Of a stretch of 64,000 nucleotides of DNA, positions 54,814 through 63,593 are shown piece by piece. Origin of the DNA: Emticicia agri (GTDB lineage: Bacteria; Bacteroidota; Bacteroidia; Cytophagales; Spirosomataceae); assembly GCF_004168285.1 (NCBI RefSeq), contig NZ_SEWF01000011.1, positions 1-64,000 on the forward strand. Direction: 5' to 3'. The notes beneath the pieces are model-generated. The model saw only the letters and a program-made list of their open reading frames with translations. It was not told the DNA's origin and did no database searches. How positions within the stretch are numbered: the stretch's first letter is position 1; each line of letters starts with the position of its first letter. The position numbers were made by a program, and so were the translations under genes.

Positions 54814-55881
54814 ATGGCAGCAGAAAAAGACAATACCAGCGACAAATTGAAGATTCTCCAAACAACTATGGAGAAATTAGACAAAACTTTTGGTAAGGGT
54901 ACAGTAATGAGATTGAGCGATACCAAAGTTTTAGAAATTCCTTCTATTTCTACTGGTTCACTTGGGCTTGACCTTGCGTTAGGCGTGGGCGGTTTTCCGA
55001 AAGGACGTATCATTGAAATATATGGACCTGAATCTTCTGGTAAAACAACCTTGGCTATGCAAGCCATTGCAGAAGCACAAAAAGGTGGTGGAATAGCAGC
55101 TTTCATTGATGCAGAGCATGCGTTCGACCGTGTCTATGCCCAGAAATTGGGAATAGACACTAAAAATTTACTTATTTCTCAACCTGATTATGGTGAGCAG
55201 GCCTTAGAAATTGCCGAACACCTGATTAGCTCCGGCGCTGTTGATATATGTGTCATTGACTCAGTAGCTGCCCTGGTACCTAAAGCAGAGTTAGAGGGAG
55301 ATATGGGCGATAGCAAAATGGGCCTTCAGGCACGTATGATGTCGCAGGCCATGCGTAAACTAACAGGTACTATCAATAAAACCGGTTGCTGCTGTATTTT
55401 CATCAACCAGTTGCGTGATAAAATTGGTGTGATGTTTGGTAGCCCTGAAACTACTACGGGTGGTAATGCCTTGAAATTCTATGCTTCTGTCAGAATTGAT
55501 ATACGCCGTATTGGTGCTATCAAAGATGGTGACGATGTATTAGGTAACCGCACACGTGTAAAAGTAGTAAAAAATAAAGTGGCTCCTCCGTTTAAAGTAG
55601 TAGAGTTTGATATTCTTTACGGACAAGGTGTATCTAAATCAGGTGAAGTACTTGATTTGGCCGTTGACCTTGAAATCGTGAAAAAAGCAGGCTCATGGTT
55701 TTCTTATAATGGCAGCAAATTAGGTCAGGGACGTGATGGTGTGAGAGATATGTTGAAAGATAATCCTGAATTATTGTCAGAGTTAGAAGAAAAAATCAAA
55801 GCCACAGTTGCTACTAATGCAGATGCCTTAATGGATACCAAACCAGGTGATCAGGATGGCGTTGTGGACAAAGACGAGTAA
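54814..55881 (+). CDS. recA: DNA recombinase RecA
   Basis: RecA polymerises on single-stranded DNA, pairs homologous strands and triggers the SOS response. The 355-residue protein has Walker [10 protein letters not shown] at 71-79, [10 protein letters not shown] (about 100), [20 protein letters not shown] (about 149), [20 protein letters not shown] (about 200) and the C-terminal acidic tail. The ATG is preceded by an A-rich leader, normal here. No inteins. A terminator follows. Confidence 0.99.
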   Translation: MAAEKDNTSDKLKILQTTMEKLDKTFGKGTVMRLSDTKVLEIPSISTGSLGLDLALGVGGFPKGRIIEIYGPESSGKTTLAMQAIAEAQKGGGIAAFIDAEHAFDRVYAQKLGIDTKNLLISQPDYGEQALEIAEHLISSGAVDICVIDSVAALVPKAELEGDMGDSKMGLQARMMSQAMRKLTGTINKTGCCCIFINQLRDKIGVMFGSPETTTGGNALKFYASVRIDIRRIGAIKDGDDVLGNRTRVKVVKNKVAPPFKVVEFDILYGQGVSKSGEVLDLAVDLEIVKKAGSWFSYNGSKLGQGRDGVRDMLKDNPELLSELEEKIKATVATNADALMDTKPGDQDGVVDKDE

Positions 55882-55918
55882 AATAGATACATTAGGATAT
55901 AAGTTTGGATTCAAAAAA

Positions 55919-55945
55919 GGCCGCCCATTGGGTGGTCTTTTTTTT
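55919..55945 (+). terminator. Rho-independent terminator after recA
   Basis: GGCCGCCC (55919-55926) pairs with GGGTGGTC (55930-55937), including two G-U pairs. T8 follows at 55938-55945. Confidence 0.88.
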
Positions 55946-56040
55946 GTTGCTCCCCTCCCCTCCCCTGCACGGGCTTCGACCGGGCGTCGGTCGCTGCGCT
56001 CAGCCACCGAGCCAGGCTTTTTTAATACTTAATAGAATCG
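55946..56040. repeat. GC-rich dispersed repeat after recA
   Basis: A stretch markedly richer in GC than the surroundings. It includes 55978-55995, identical to 8466-8483, and CGCTGCGCTCAGCCACCGAG. No gene is seen in it or in the rest of the gap up to 56299. Confidence 0.6.
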
Positions 56041-56299
56041 AAAGTATAGCATCCAAGCTATATCTGTAAACAACTATTTCTTCACTTTTAATCACTATAA
56101 AACGTAATAACTACTTAAGCAAAGCAATATAAAAACTAAAAAGCCAAGCCATAACTCCTTGCTCCGTTTTCCTTTCTACTTTCTCCACACCGTCAATTTT
56201 TCAAATGTCGCCGTCCTGATTTCTATCCTGTCATCAAAAGTATCTTGAGGGCTGTCAACCTATTCTCTTGCTTTGTCCTCACAAAACAAACACAGAAAT

Positions 56300-57109
56300 A
56301 TGTGGACAAACCTACTTAAACGAATACTAAACATCAGTAAAGCCAAAGCGAATGACACCCTCGACCATATCGAAGACCCTGTTCAGATGATGAAGCTCGC
56401 AGTGGTTGAATTAGAAGAAGCTATTACCAAAGTAACCAAGGCTTTAGCCATTGCGATGGCTAACCAGCTAAGGCTCGAAAAAGACCACGGGCAGTTCCGG
56501 TTAGAGGGAATTTCATGGTACCAGAAAGCTGCCATCGCTTTGCAGAATAGCGATGAAGAACTGGCAAAAAAAGCCCTTTCACAAAAAGCACTGGCCGAAA
56601 AGAAAGAAACAGAGTATGGTGCATTAGCCGAAAACTCTATGCACATGGTGCAACAGTTGAACGAGCAATTAGATGAATTTAAACTCAAACTGGAGGAGGC
56701 CAAAACCAAACAAAGCATCTATGCCGCTAAGGCAGAAAGCGCCAAGGCTCAGAAACAGATTTCGGAGTCGCTGGGCGGATTAAACTCGAGTGCATTGGCG
56801 AATATGAGCAAATATGAAGACAAAATTAACCAATTGGCTGCCGAAGCCGAAAGTCTGACAGCCTTGAACTCTATGACCAGTAATTTGAATCGGGAGTTTC
56901 GGGAAATGGAAAATGATATGAGTGTGCAAAGTGATTTGGAAAAACTGAAAAACCAATTAGCTGTTGAATCGGAAAAGCAGAAAGAAGAGCGTCTGAATGA
57001 GATTCAGAAAAAATTCAATGAAATGAATCAATCGGATAGTCAACTACCCCCAACAAGTAATCCGAAACCGGATATAGATAAACTATTAAATGATTTTTTT
57101 AAACCCTAA
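56300..57109 (+). CDS. pspA: Phage-shock protein A / IM30 family protein
   Basis: A 269-residue PspA/Vipp1-family protein. The ATG at 56300 (MWTNLLKRILNISKAKANDT) gives the amphipathic N-terminal helix; a TTG 27 bases upstream is not needed. The rest is long coiled coil (about 30-235) with ALDHIEDP-like DHIEDPVQMMKLAVVELEEA. The last part is Pro- and Asp-rich. PspA binds and protects the inner membrane under stress. It leads a three-gene cluster with two terD genes, each spaced by 14 bp. Confidence 0.93.
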   Translation: MWTNLLKRILNISKAKANDTLDHIEDPVQMMKLAVVELEEAITKVTKALAIAMANQLRLEKDHGQFRLEGISWYQKAAIALQNSDEELAKKALSQKALAEKKETEYGALAENSMHMVQQLNEQLDEFKLKLEEAKTKQSIYAAKAESAKAQKQISESLGGLNSSALANMSKYEDKINQLAAEAESLTALNSMTSNLNREFREMENDMSVQSDLEKLKNQLAVESEKQKEERLNEIQKKFNEMNQSDSQLPPTSNPKPDIDKLLNDFFKP

Positions 57110-57123
57110 AATTATAGAAAACA

Positions 57124-57681
57124 ATGTCAATTAATTTAAAAAAAGGAGGGTCAATTAACCTAAACAAAGAAATGACCAGGCTTAACAAAGTACTGATTGG
57201 GTTAGGCTGGGAACAAACAGGTAGAAGTGTAGACTTAGACGCCTCAGTATTTATTTTAGGTGCTAACGGCCGATTATTAGCCGAAGAATATTTTGTATTC
57301 TACAATAACCTGAAATCGCCGGATAGAGCCGTAGAGCACATGGGCGACAACCGTACAGGTTCAGCAGAAGATGATGATGAGATTATCTTGGCTAACCTTG
57401 AAAGCATTACGCCAAATGCGCAAGAATTAGCCATCTGTGTATCCATTCATGATGCCGTAAACAGAGGTCATAATTTTGGTTTACTGAAAGATGCCTATAT
57501 CAGAGTTGTAGATGTAGAAAGCAAGAAAGAAATTACCAGATACGACCTTGATGCTTCTCACTTCATCGAAAACGCTGTGGTATTCGCAAAGGTCAGAAAA
57601 TCGGGTAATGAATGGTATTTCCATGCTGCCTCGCAAGGTTCTATGACCGAGTTACAAGGTTTAGTGGATATGTTTCTTTAA
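57124..57681 (+). CDS. terD: TerD family tellurite-resistance/stress protein, copy 1
   Basis: A 185-residue TerD protein. It has the family order: VLIGLGWEQTGRSVDLDASV (about 26-45), the calcium-binding FYNNLKSPDRAVEHMGDN (about 61-78), and RTGSAEDDDEIILANLESI. TerD proteins bind calcium and protect from chemical, oxidative and phage stress in unclear ways. It is 14 bp after pspA. No terC, terB or other ter gene is in the window. Confidence 0.95.
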   Translation: MSINLKKGGSINLNKEMTRLNKVLIGLGWEQTGRSVDLDASVFILGANGRLLAEEYFVFYNNLKSPDRAVEHMGDNRTGSAEDDDEIILANLESITPNAQELAICVSIHDAVNRGHNFGLLKDAYIRVVDVESKKEITRYDLDASHFIENAVVFAKVRKSGNEWYFHAASQGSMTELQGLVDMFL

Positions 57682-57695
57682 TCTATAAATGCAGC

Positions 57696-58304
57696 ATGAT
57701 AAATCTCTCTAAAAACTCAAAGATTTCATTAGAGAAAAATGGAATCGAATTAAAGGAAATTACTATTGGCTTAGACTGGGGAAGCATTAAACATAAAACT
57801 TTCTTCGGCTTAATGAATAACGATGAAGCTGTTGACTTAGATGGTTCGGTGTCTCTTTTTAACAAGGACAAAAAAGAAATTGAAACTATTTATTATAATA
57901 ACTTGAAATCGAAAAACGGAGCCATTAAACACAGTGGCGACGATAGAATTGGTGATAGTGGCGCAGATAATAAAGATAATGAGGTAATCAGTATCAATTT
58001 AGAGAAAATTGCCACAGAAGTAGATACGGTATTCTTTTATCTGAACTCTTATAAACAGCAGGATTTTGCTAAGATTCCGTATTCAAAAATCAGAATCATG
58101 GAAGGCAAGCATCATAATCCGAAAAATGTCTTTGCCAATTTCAATTTGTCGGCTGATACTACTTTCAGTGGGTATGTATCCATGCTGATGGCAAAATTGA
58201 AACGCGCACAAGGCTCACGATGGGAATTTACAGCTTTAGGCCAACCTATTGCTGCCAAAGATATTGCTGGGACTATCAGGTTGATTCAAAGCGAGTATTT
58301 GTAG
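57696..58304 (+). CDS. TerD family protein, copy 2 (divergent)
   Basis: A 202-residue TerD paralogue. The ATG at 57696 (MINLSKNSKISLEKNGIELK) keeps a 14-bp gap from copy 1. A start further upstream would overlap copy 1 out of frame. TerD motifs are ITIGLDWGSIKHKTFFG, NDEAVDLDGSVSLFNKD and YYNNLKSKNGAIKHSGDD, so the calcium loop is kept. It is longer than copy 1 in the middle. It is predicted to share the operon and probably the stress role. Confidence 0.9.
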   Translation: MINLSKNSKISLEKNGIELKEITIGLDWGSIKHKTFFGLMNNDEAVDLDGSVSLFNKDKKEIETIYYNNLKSKNGAIKHSGDDRIGDSGADNKDNEVISINLEKIATEVDTVFFYLNSYKQQDFAKIPYSKIRIMEGKHHNPKNVFANFNLSADTTFSGYVSMLMAKLKRAQGSRWEFTALGQPIAAKDIAGTIRLIQSEYL

Positions 58305-58312
58305 GGAAAAAG

Positions 58313-58440
58313 ACCCCATCCCTAACCCTTCCCCAACTGTGGGGAAGGAAACAAAAACCCTCTCTTTAAATTGGCTATAGATGCAGAATAGAGGAAATTT
58401 TACTCCCTTCCCCATTGTTGGGGAAGGTTAGGGATGGGGT
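58313..58440. repeat. Inverted repeat element between terD and rluF
   Basis: Arms 58313-58334 and 58420-58440 are complementary except for one unpaired base. Each contains its own CTTCCCC..GGGGAAG hairpin. The right arm lies inside the rluF reading frame and encodes its last ~20 residues. Confidence 0.75.
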
Positions 58441-59100
58441 TAAAACCCTATACTCCCCCGCTATTAAATCCCCTAATTCAATACTACCTATCCTTACACG
58501 TATAAGTCTTTCTACTTCATAATGCAATTGATAGCACATTCGCCGAATTTGGCGGTTTAAGCCCTGAATCAGAATAATTCTGAAGGTAAAGTCGTCTATC
58601 TTTTTAATATAGCAAGGCAATGTCATTTTTCCCATGATTTTAATGCCATTGGCCATAGAGATTAAGAAATGTTCATCAATAGGCTTATCAACCGTTACCA
58701 TGTATTCTTTTTCGGTCTTATTCTCATTACGCAGCATTTTGTCGTAGAGTGTGCCGTCGTTGGTCAGGAACAAAAGCCCTTCTGATGCTTTATCTAATCT
58801 GCCTACGGGGAAAAGTTCTTCTTCAAAAGGAAGGATATTTTTCAGGTTATCAGCAATGGCTGTATTGAGTGTAGTTTCTATACCACGCGGTTTGTAGAAA
58901 GCAATGTAGATGAGTTTTTTTCCTTCTTTTAGTACTTCATCATTATAAACTACTTCATCAGTCTGATTTAGCTCTATGTTGGTATTGATAGCAATACCAT
59001 TTACCAGCACCTTACCTGATAGTATGATTTCTAAAGCTGTCCGATTAGATACCCGAAGTTTCCAGACTAATAGGTATTGTAAGCGATTCCTGAATGTCAT
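58375..59100 (-). CDS. rluF: 23S rRNA pseudouridine synthase, RluF-like
   Basis: A 241-residue RsuA/RluF-type enzyme. The S4 RNA-binding domain covers residues ~10-50 (RVSNRTALEIILSGKVLVNG). The catalytic Asp is in PVGRLDKASEGLLFLTNDG (about 97-115), and LIQGLNRQIRRMCYQL (about 191) is typical of RluF. RluF modifies uridine in helix 74-75 of 23S rRNA in E. coli. The last ~20 residues are encoded by an intergenic repeat and may not be native. It overlaps the upstream NFACT gene by 4 bp. Confidence 0.9.
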   Translation of the reverse strand: MTFRNRLQYLLVWKLRVSNRTALEIILSGKVLVNGIAINTNIELNQTDEVVYNDEVLKEGKKLIYIAFYKPRGIETTLNTAIADNLKNILPFEEELFPVGRLDKASEGLLFLTNDGTLYDKMLRNENKTEKEYMVTVDKPIDEHFLISMANGIKIMGKMTLPCYIKKIDDFTFRIILIQGLNRQIRRMCYQLHYEVERLIRVRIGSIELGDLIAGEYRVLTPSLTFPNNGEGSKISSILHL

Positions 59101-60656
59101 TCCTTAGGTATCTTTGGTTCTACCATTACTACCTCTTCTTTCTCTACAATCACTTGCCCCTCGGCCAAATCTTTCGTTTTTCTAACAAACTTTTTCTGGG
59201 TCAGTATGACAGGAGCTAAAGTTTCGTTCCGTCGTTTAGAATAATAGGCAGCCAAAGAAGCGGCTGATTCTTTTACGGTATTAGGTATTTTTTTGCCTGC
59301 TTTGTACTTTACTACCACGTGCGACCCCTGCGCATCACGGGCGTGTAACCAGAGATCTTCTTTATAGGCATATTGCTGGGTAAGCAGGTCATTATTTTTA
59401 GCATTGCGCCCCACCAGAATCTCAAACCCTTCTACCTCAAACCGTTTGAATAAATCTTTGTAACTGACCGCTTGTGAAGCATTACTAACCAGTTTATTTG
59501 CTTTCAGATAATTGCGCAGTGCTTTCAGATGCTCGGCCTGTTCTATTTTTTCTATGTGCAGGTTCAGGTTTTTCAGTAGTTCTTCACGGTTTTCTATGTT
59601 TTCCATGATTTTCTCGATTTCTATCTTTTCGTTCTTGGCCTTACGATAAAAATTTTCTGCATTTTTCTGGGGCGATAATTCAGGTTTCAGTTTGATAATA
59701 ATATCCTTATCCCGATAAAAATCAAACAGTTCTACTTTTTCGGCTCGTTCGGGAATCTGATGCAGGTTAGCCATCAGAATATGCCCGATTTCTTCATTTT
59801 TAATCGTTGAATCAACCGCCTCTAAACGCTGATAAGCATCTTTCAGATACATATCGGTTTGTTTTTTCTCCTTCGTCAGTTTTCGTAGAACTACTGCTTT
59901 TTCTTTATCAAGCGTACTGACTTTATTGTAAAGAATATAAAAAGCATTAATGGCTTCAATAGGTTGCTGAAACTCTTGTAAGACTTCCCCTATCGGTAAA
60001 AGTGATAAATGCAGTTGATGTTCCCAACGAATGATATAGTATATTGGATTTTCTAATTTATCAATCGTATCCCGTATTTTTTGCCAGGTAATTGATTCTT
60101 CTTGTTCCAGATAGGCATTCACAATTTTCCCAAAAGTTGGAAATAATTTATGGTAGTCCTGATTATGCGCTACAAATGCCTCATACGATTGGTCTATAAA
60201 GCGGTCTAAAGTGCTTATCCGAAGATTTTTATCAGCTACAATTTTGCTATGAAAAAGGTCTATCACTTCATCGTTCTGAAACAAGATGATATTAGCACGA
60301 TTGCCATATAATTTAAAAACGACCGAAAAACCCTGCTCAAAATTGATGGCAAAGCACCTTTCATTGAGAAACTGCCTTACACTCAACACCTCTAAATCCA
60401 TCAATTGATTAAATAAATCAACGCTGTTTTTTTTGGCTCTTTCAAACTGGTCGGTAAAATACAAGCAGGAGAAATCAGGGAAAACGACAGCTTTCAGGAA
60501 GAATTCTTTATAGTTTTTCTTTTTCCCACGGGCAGCAGCAAATCCAAAAACCAGTTCATCTTTTTCCTGACTAAAACATTCCATGAGTTTCAGTCCGGTA
60601 ATTCTGGTTTCTATTTGCCTGGTCAATTGCCGTAGGAAATAATAATTATTTTGCAC
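59097..60656 (-). CDS. NFACT family protein (RqcH/Rqc2/FbpA-like)
   Basis: A 519-residue NFACT protein, taken from the GTG at 60656 (xQNNYYFLRQLTRQ), where Bacteroidota homologues begin. A longer frame to 60776 would start upstream of the TACCTTTG box and is unlikely. It has the N-terminal NFACT-N half (LMECFSQEKDELVFGF, about 24), a coiled-coil middle (about 260-380) and the NFACT-R domain LWLHARDAQGSHVVVKYKAG (about 430). RqcH-type members tag stalled nascent chains on 50S subunits with C-terminal alanines. It overlaps rluF by 4 bp, tying two ribosome-linked genes. Confidence 0.88.
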   Translation of the reverse strand: MQNNYYFLRQLTRQIETRITGLKLMECFSQEKDELVFGFAAARGKKKNYKEFFLKAVVFPDFSCLYFTDQFERAKKNSVDLFNQLMDLEVLSVRQFLNERCFAINFEQGFSVVFKLYGNRANIILFQNDEVIDLFHSKIVADKNLRISTLDRFIDQSYEAFVAHNQDYHKLFPTFGKIVNAYLEQEESITWQKIRDTIDKLENPIYYIIRWEHQLHLSLLPIGEVLQEFQQPIEAINAFYILYNKVSTLDKEKAVVLRKLTKEKKQTDMYLKDAYQRLEAVDSTIKNEEIGHILMANLHQIPERAEKVELFDFYRDKDIIIKLKPELSPQKNAENFYRKAKNEKIEIEKIMENIENREELLKNLNLHIEKIEQAEHLKALRNYLKANKLVSNASQAVSYKDLFKRFEVEGFEILVGRNAKNNDLLTQQYAYKEDLWLHARDAQGSHVVVKYKAGKKIPNTVKESAASLAAYYSKRRNETLAPVILTQKKFVRKTKDLAEGQVIVEKEEVVMVEPKIPKE

Positions 60657-60678
60657 GATTCGATAGTATATATGCCTG

Positions 60679-60686
60679 CAAAGGTA
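60679..60686 (-). promoter_or_regulatory. -7 box deciding the NFACT start
   Basis: Minus strand TACCTTTG. Its expected transcription start is about 60672, just upstream of the GTG at 60656 and downstream of the alternative ATG at 60776. Confidence 0.6.
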
Positions 60687-60780
60687 GTGTAATTTAGATA
60701 AATAAGCGAAACAGAGAATTTTGTTAAAAGATTGTACCTTAACGGAAGTTTTGGTAAACAAATCCATTTTCAGCATTGAT

Positions 60781-60811
60781 TTTGTTTTGCTTTACTAAAC
60801 GTGTAACTTTG
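60781..60811 (+). promoter_or_regulatory. Bacteroidota-type promoter of xylB
   Basis: TTTG (60781-60784), a 19-base spacer and TAACTTTG (60804-60811) match the -33/-7 consensus exactly. The ATG at 60838 follows after 26 bases. Confidence 0.75.
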
Positions 60812-60837
60812 ACAATTAAAATTCAACTTACGCAAAT

Positions 60838-62343
60838 ATGCTACTGCTCGGAATCGATATTGGTACTTCTTCTATTAAAGCATCTGTGGTAGATGCTGAT
60901 ACTCAACAAGTGATTGCTTCTGCTCAATATCCTGAGGTAGAAGCCCCTATTTCCTCGCCTTTTGCGGGTTGGGCAGAACAAAACCCCGAAATGTGGTGGA
61001 ACAATACCATTGAAGCCATTAAACGTGTGAATGCTTTGGGCAAGCAGGAAGCTACCAGATTTGACTCAAAAGAAATTGGTGCGATTGGAATTGCTTACCA
61101 GATGCACGGGCTTGTGATGGTAGATAAAGATAAAAAAGTATTGCGCCCCTCAATTATCTGGTGCGACAGCAGAGCCGTACAGATTGGCGATAAGGCTTTC
61201 AGTGAAATGGGGGAAGAGTTGTGCCTGAATCATTTATTGAACTCGCCAGGTAACTTTACCGCTTCAAAATTAGCATGGGTAAAAGCCAATGAGCCACATA
61301 TTTTTGAACAATGTGATAAAATTATGCTACCGGGCGATTATATCGCCATGATGCTGACAGATGAAATCACCACTTCTAATTCGGGGCTATCGGAAGGTAT
61401 TTTCTGGGATTTTCAGGAGAATAGTGTTTCAAAAGATTTACTCAACTACTATGGTTTCAGCGAAAATATTATTCCTGAAATCAGACCTGTATTTAGTGAG
61501 CATGGAAAAGTAACGCCTTTAATTGCAGAGATTTTAGACATCAAAGCAGGTACACCAGTTACTTACAAAGCGGGTGACCAACCGAACAATGCACTTTCGT
61601 TAGATGTATTAAATCCGGGTGAGATTGCAGCTACAGCCGGAACATCGGGGGTAATATATGCTGTAAGCGACCAGGTTTCTTATGACCCACAATCCCGTAT
61701 CAACTCATTTGCCCATGTCAACCATAAAATAGAGGGTGCCAACCGGATAGGTATTCTGTTATGTATCAACGGAACAGGTATTCTGAATCGTTGGGCTAAA
61801 GATAATTTTGGCAAAGACCTGACTTACCCCGAGATGAACAAACAGGCTGAACAGGTAGCTATTGGCAGCAATGGCCTATTAGTGATGCCTTTCGGTAATG
61901 GTGCAGAGCGTATGCTGAATAACCGTATTTTAGGCGCTTCTTTTCATAACCTTGATTTTAATATTCATTCACAGGCGCATGTTTTTCGTGCCTCGCAAGA
62001 AGGCATCGCTTTCTCGCTGAATTATGGCATTCGTATTATGCAAGCCAATGGTGTTGAGCCCAAGGTTATCCGTGCCGGAAAAGCCAATATGTTTTTGAGC
62101 GATATTTTCAGTAATGCGCTGGTAAATGTAAGCAATACGCCTATTGAACTTTATGATACAGATGGTGCCAAAGGAGCAGCTTTAGGCGCAGGTTATGGTG
62201 TAAGGCATTATAGCACGCCAAAAGAAGCCATGAGCAAACTGATAAAACTGAAAGTAATAGAGCCTAAATCAGCAGATGTAATGGCCTATCAGGAAGCTTA
62301 TGATAACTGGAAAGTGGTTTTGGAGAAATTGATGGCGGAGTGA
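60838..62343 (+). CDS. xylB: Xylulokinase
   Basis: A 501-residue FGGY-family kinase. It opens with LLGIDIGTSSIKASVVD, then WAEQNPEMWW (about 46), GIAYQMHGLVMVD (about 84), PSIIWCDSRA (about 102), and the ATP-site GEIAATAGTSGVIYA (about 260). XylB phosphorylates D-xylulose. No xylA or transporter is adjacent; another FGGY substrate remains possible but motifs fit xylulokinase best. Its own promoter and terminator mark it as a single-gene unit. Confidence 0.93.
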   Translation: MLLLGIDIGTSSIKASVVDADTQQVIASAQYPEVEAPISSPFAGWAEQNPEMWWNNTIEAIKRVNALGKQEATRFDSKEIGAIGIAYQMHGLVMVDKDKKVLRPSIIWCDSRAVQIGDKAFSEMGEELCLNHLLNSPGNFTASKLAWVKANEPHIFEQCDKIMLPGDYIAMMLTDEITTSNSGLSEGIFWDFQENSVSKDLLNYYGFSENIIPEIRPVFSEHGKVTPLIAEILDIKAGTPVTYKAGDQPNNALSLDVLNPGEIAATAGTSGVIYAVSDQVSYDPQSRINSFAHVNHKIEGANRIGILLCINGTGILNRWAKDNFGKDLTYPEMNKQAEQVAIGSNGLLVMPFGNGAERMLNNRILGASFHNLDFNIHSQAHVFRASQEGIAFSLNYGIRIMQANGVEPKVIRAGKANMFLSDIFSNALVNVSNTPIELYDTDGAKGAALGAGYGVRHYSTPKEAMSKLIKLKVIEPKSADVMAYQEAYDNWKVVLEKLMAE

Positions 62344-62381
62344 TTATTAGCATCGTGCAAATTTCTACTATAGACAAATTG

Positions 62382-62431
62382 AACGATAGATTATTTACCT
62401 TACTTGAAGGCAAATAATCTATCGTTTTTTT
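62382..62431 (+). terminator. Rho-independent terminator after xylB
   Basis: A 15-bp stem (62382-62396 with 62412-62426, core CGATAGATTATTT) extends into CCT/AGG pairs and is followed by a T-run to 62431. Confidence 0.9.
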
Positions 62432-62566
62432 CATCTCTTCTCGTCTAAAATCTTTGATCAAAAAGCAATTATTTATTGCAATGGAACTTTCATTAATAAT
62501 ACTTCTGTATTACTTATGTATTTAAAAAATTTATGTAATTTGCAATACTTAAATAGATAGAATACT

Positions 62567-62749
62567 ATGGCAAAAGTAGAAACACCTGCAGATAGATATG
62601 TTCGTTTACTAAAGGAGAGGCATGGCCAGATTACCTCATCACCTGAAAAATCAAAACAGTTTTTACAAAGTATAGGCTTAACGGAAGTAGTAAAAAATAC
62701 TGTTTCTATTAAAAGCCCTGCGAAACGCAGTCTAAGCAAGACTAATTAA
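62567..62749 (+). CDS. Small antitoxin-like protein
   Basis: A 60-residue hydrophilic, mostly helical protein (ADRYVRLLKERHGQI, then SPEKSKQFLQSIGL) with no known family. A TGTAATTTGC box lies about 30 bp upstream. It precedes a larger gene by 19 bp, the typical order antitoxin then toxin. The antitoxin role is an inference from size and context. Confidence 0.6.
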   Translation: MAKVETPADRYVRLLKERHGQITSSPEKSKQFLQSIGLTEVVKNTVSIKSPAKRSLSKTN

Positions 62750-62768
62750 TTTATCACAATATAAACTA

Positions 62769-63389
62769 ATGTATTTTCATAAAACAAGTTTTGTTCTTGG
62801 ATTTCATGGTTGTGATGAAAGTATCAGAGATGCTTTACTTAAAGGAGAAATAGCGCTACATTATAGTACGAATGAATGGGACTGGCTTGGGCATGGTATG
62901 TATTTTTGGGAATCAAGCCCATTAAGAGCCTTGGAATACGCCATTGAATTAAAAAATAACCCTCATAGAACAGCCGGAAAAATAGAAAAGCCTTCTGTAA
63001 TTGGCGCAATAATAGATTTAGGAAATTGCTTTGACCTTCTACAACATGAAAATCTAAAAGTCCTTAAAGAGACTTATGATATACTTCAGTTAACCTACCA
63101 AAGTTCTGGCATACAACCGCCTAAAAATCGAATTAGTAAAGAAACCGGCGAACTTTTAATCAGGAAGCTGGATTGTCTGCTAATTAATGCCGTACATGAA
63201 TATAAAGAAAAACTGAACATAGACGAGCTTTATGATAGTGTGAGAGGTGTATTTTTTGAAGGTCCGGAACTATATCCAAACGCTGGTTTTAGAGAAAAAA
63301 ACCATGTACAGTTATGTGTTCGTAATCCAAATTGTATAAAAGGATATTTTTTGCCCAGAGAATTAGATACACGCTATCGAATACCTTAA
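62769..63389 (+). CDS. Putative ADP-ribosyltransferase-like toxin of a two-gene module
   Basis: A 206-residue cytoplasmic protein. Text SFVLGFHGCDESIRD (about 7) and WLGHGMYFWESSPLRALEYA (about 39-58) resembles the H and Y strands of H-Y-E ADP-ribosyltransferases (PARP-like HG... GxGIYF...A..YA). The C-terminal NHVQLCVRNPNCIKGYF (about 178) sits where the E motif would be, with Gln rather than Glu. The fold assignment is by eye and needs structure prediction. Together with the 60-residue gene it looks like a type II toxin-antitoxin pair. It is not linked to mobile genes. Confidence 0.65.
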   Translation: MYFHKTSFVLGFHGCDESIRDALLKGEIALHYSTNEWDWLGHGMYFWESSPLRALEYAIELKNNPHRTAGKIEKPSVIGAIIDLGNCFDLLQHENLKVLKETYDILQLTYQSSGIQPPKNRISKETGELLIRKLDCLLINAVHEYKEKLNIDELYDSVRGVFFEGPELYPNAGFREKNHVQLCVRNPNCIKGYFLPRELDTRYRIP

Positions 63390-63593
63390 TTCAACAATAT
63401 CTTCTATTAAAAAAATCCTAAAAATCATCTGAATAACAAAAACTTCAATTCTTTTTACTACATTCGCAACAGAAAGAATAGTATGTTTGCATACAAATAA
63501 TGTATTCTTTTTAAAGAATTATTTTATAAACAAATAGCTGACTTTTGACCGAATATTAACTAAAATTCTGCCTTTTCTCATCAAAAACCATTT

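Noticed and set aside
55847-56032. 61-residue frame across the recA end and its terminator
   Set aside because: It overlaps recA out of frame, crosses the terminator hairpin and is coded by a repeat.
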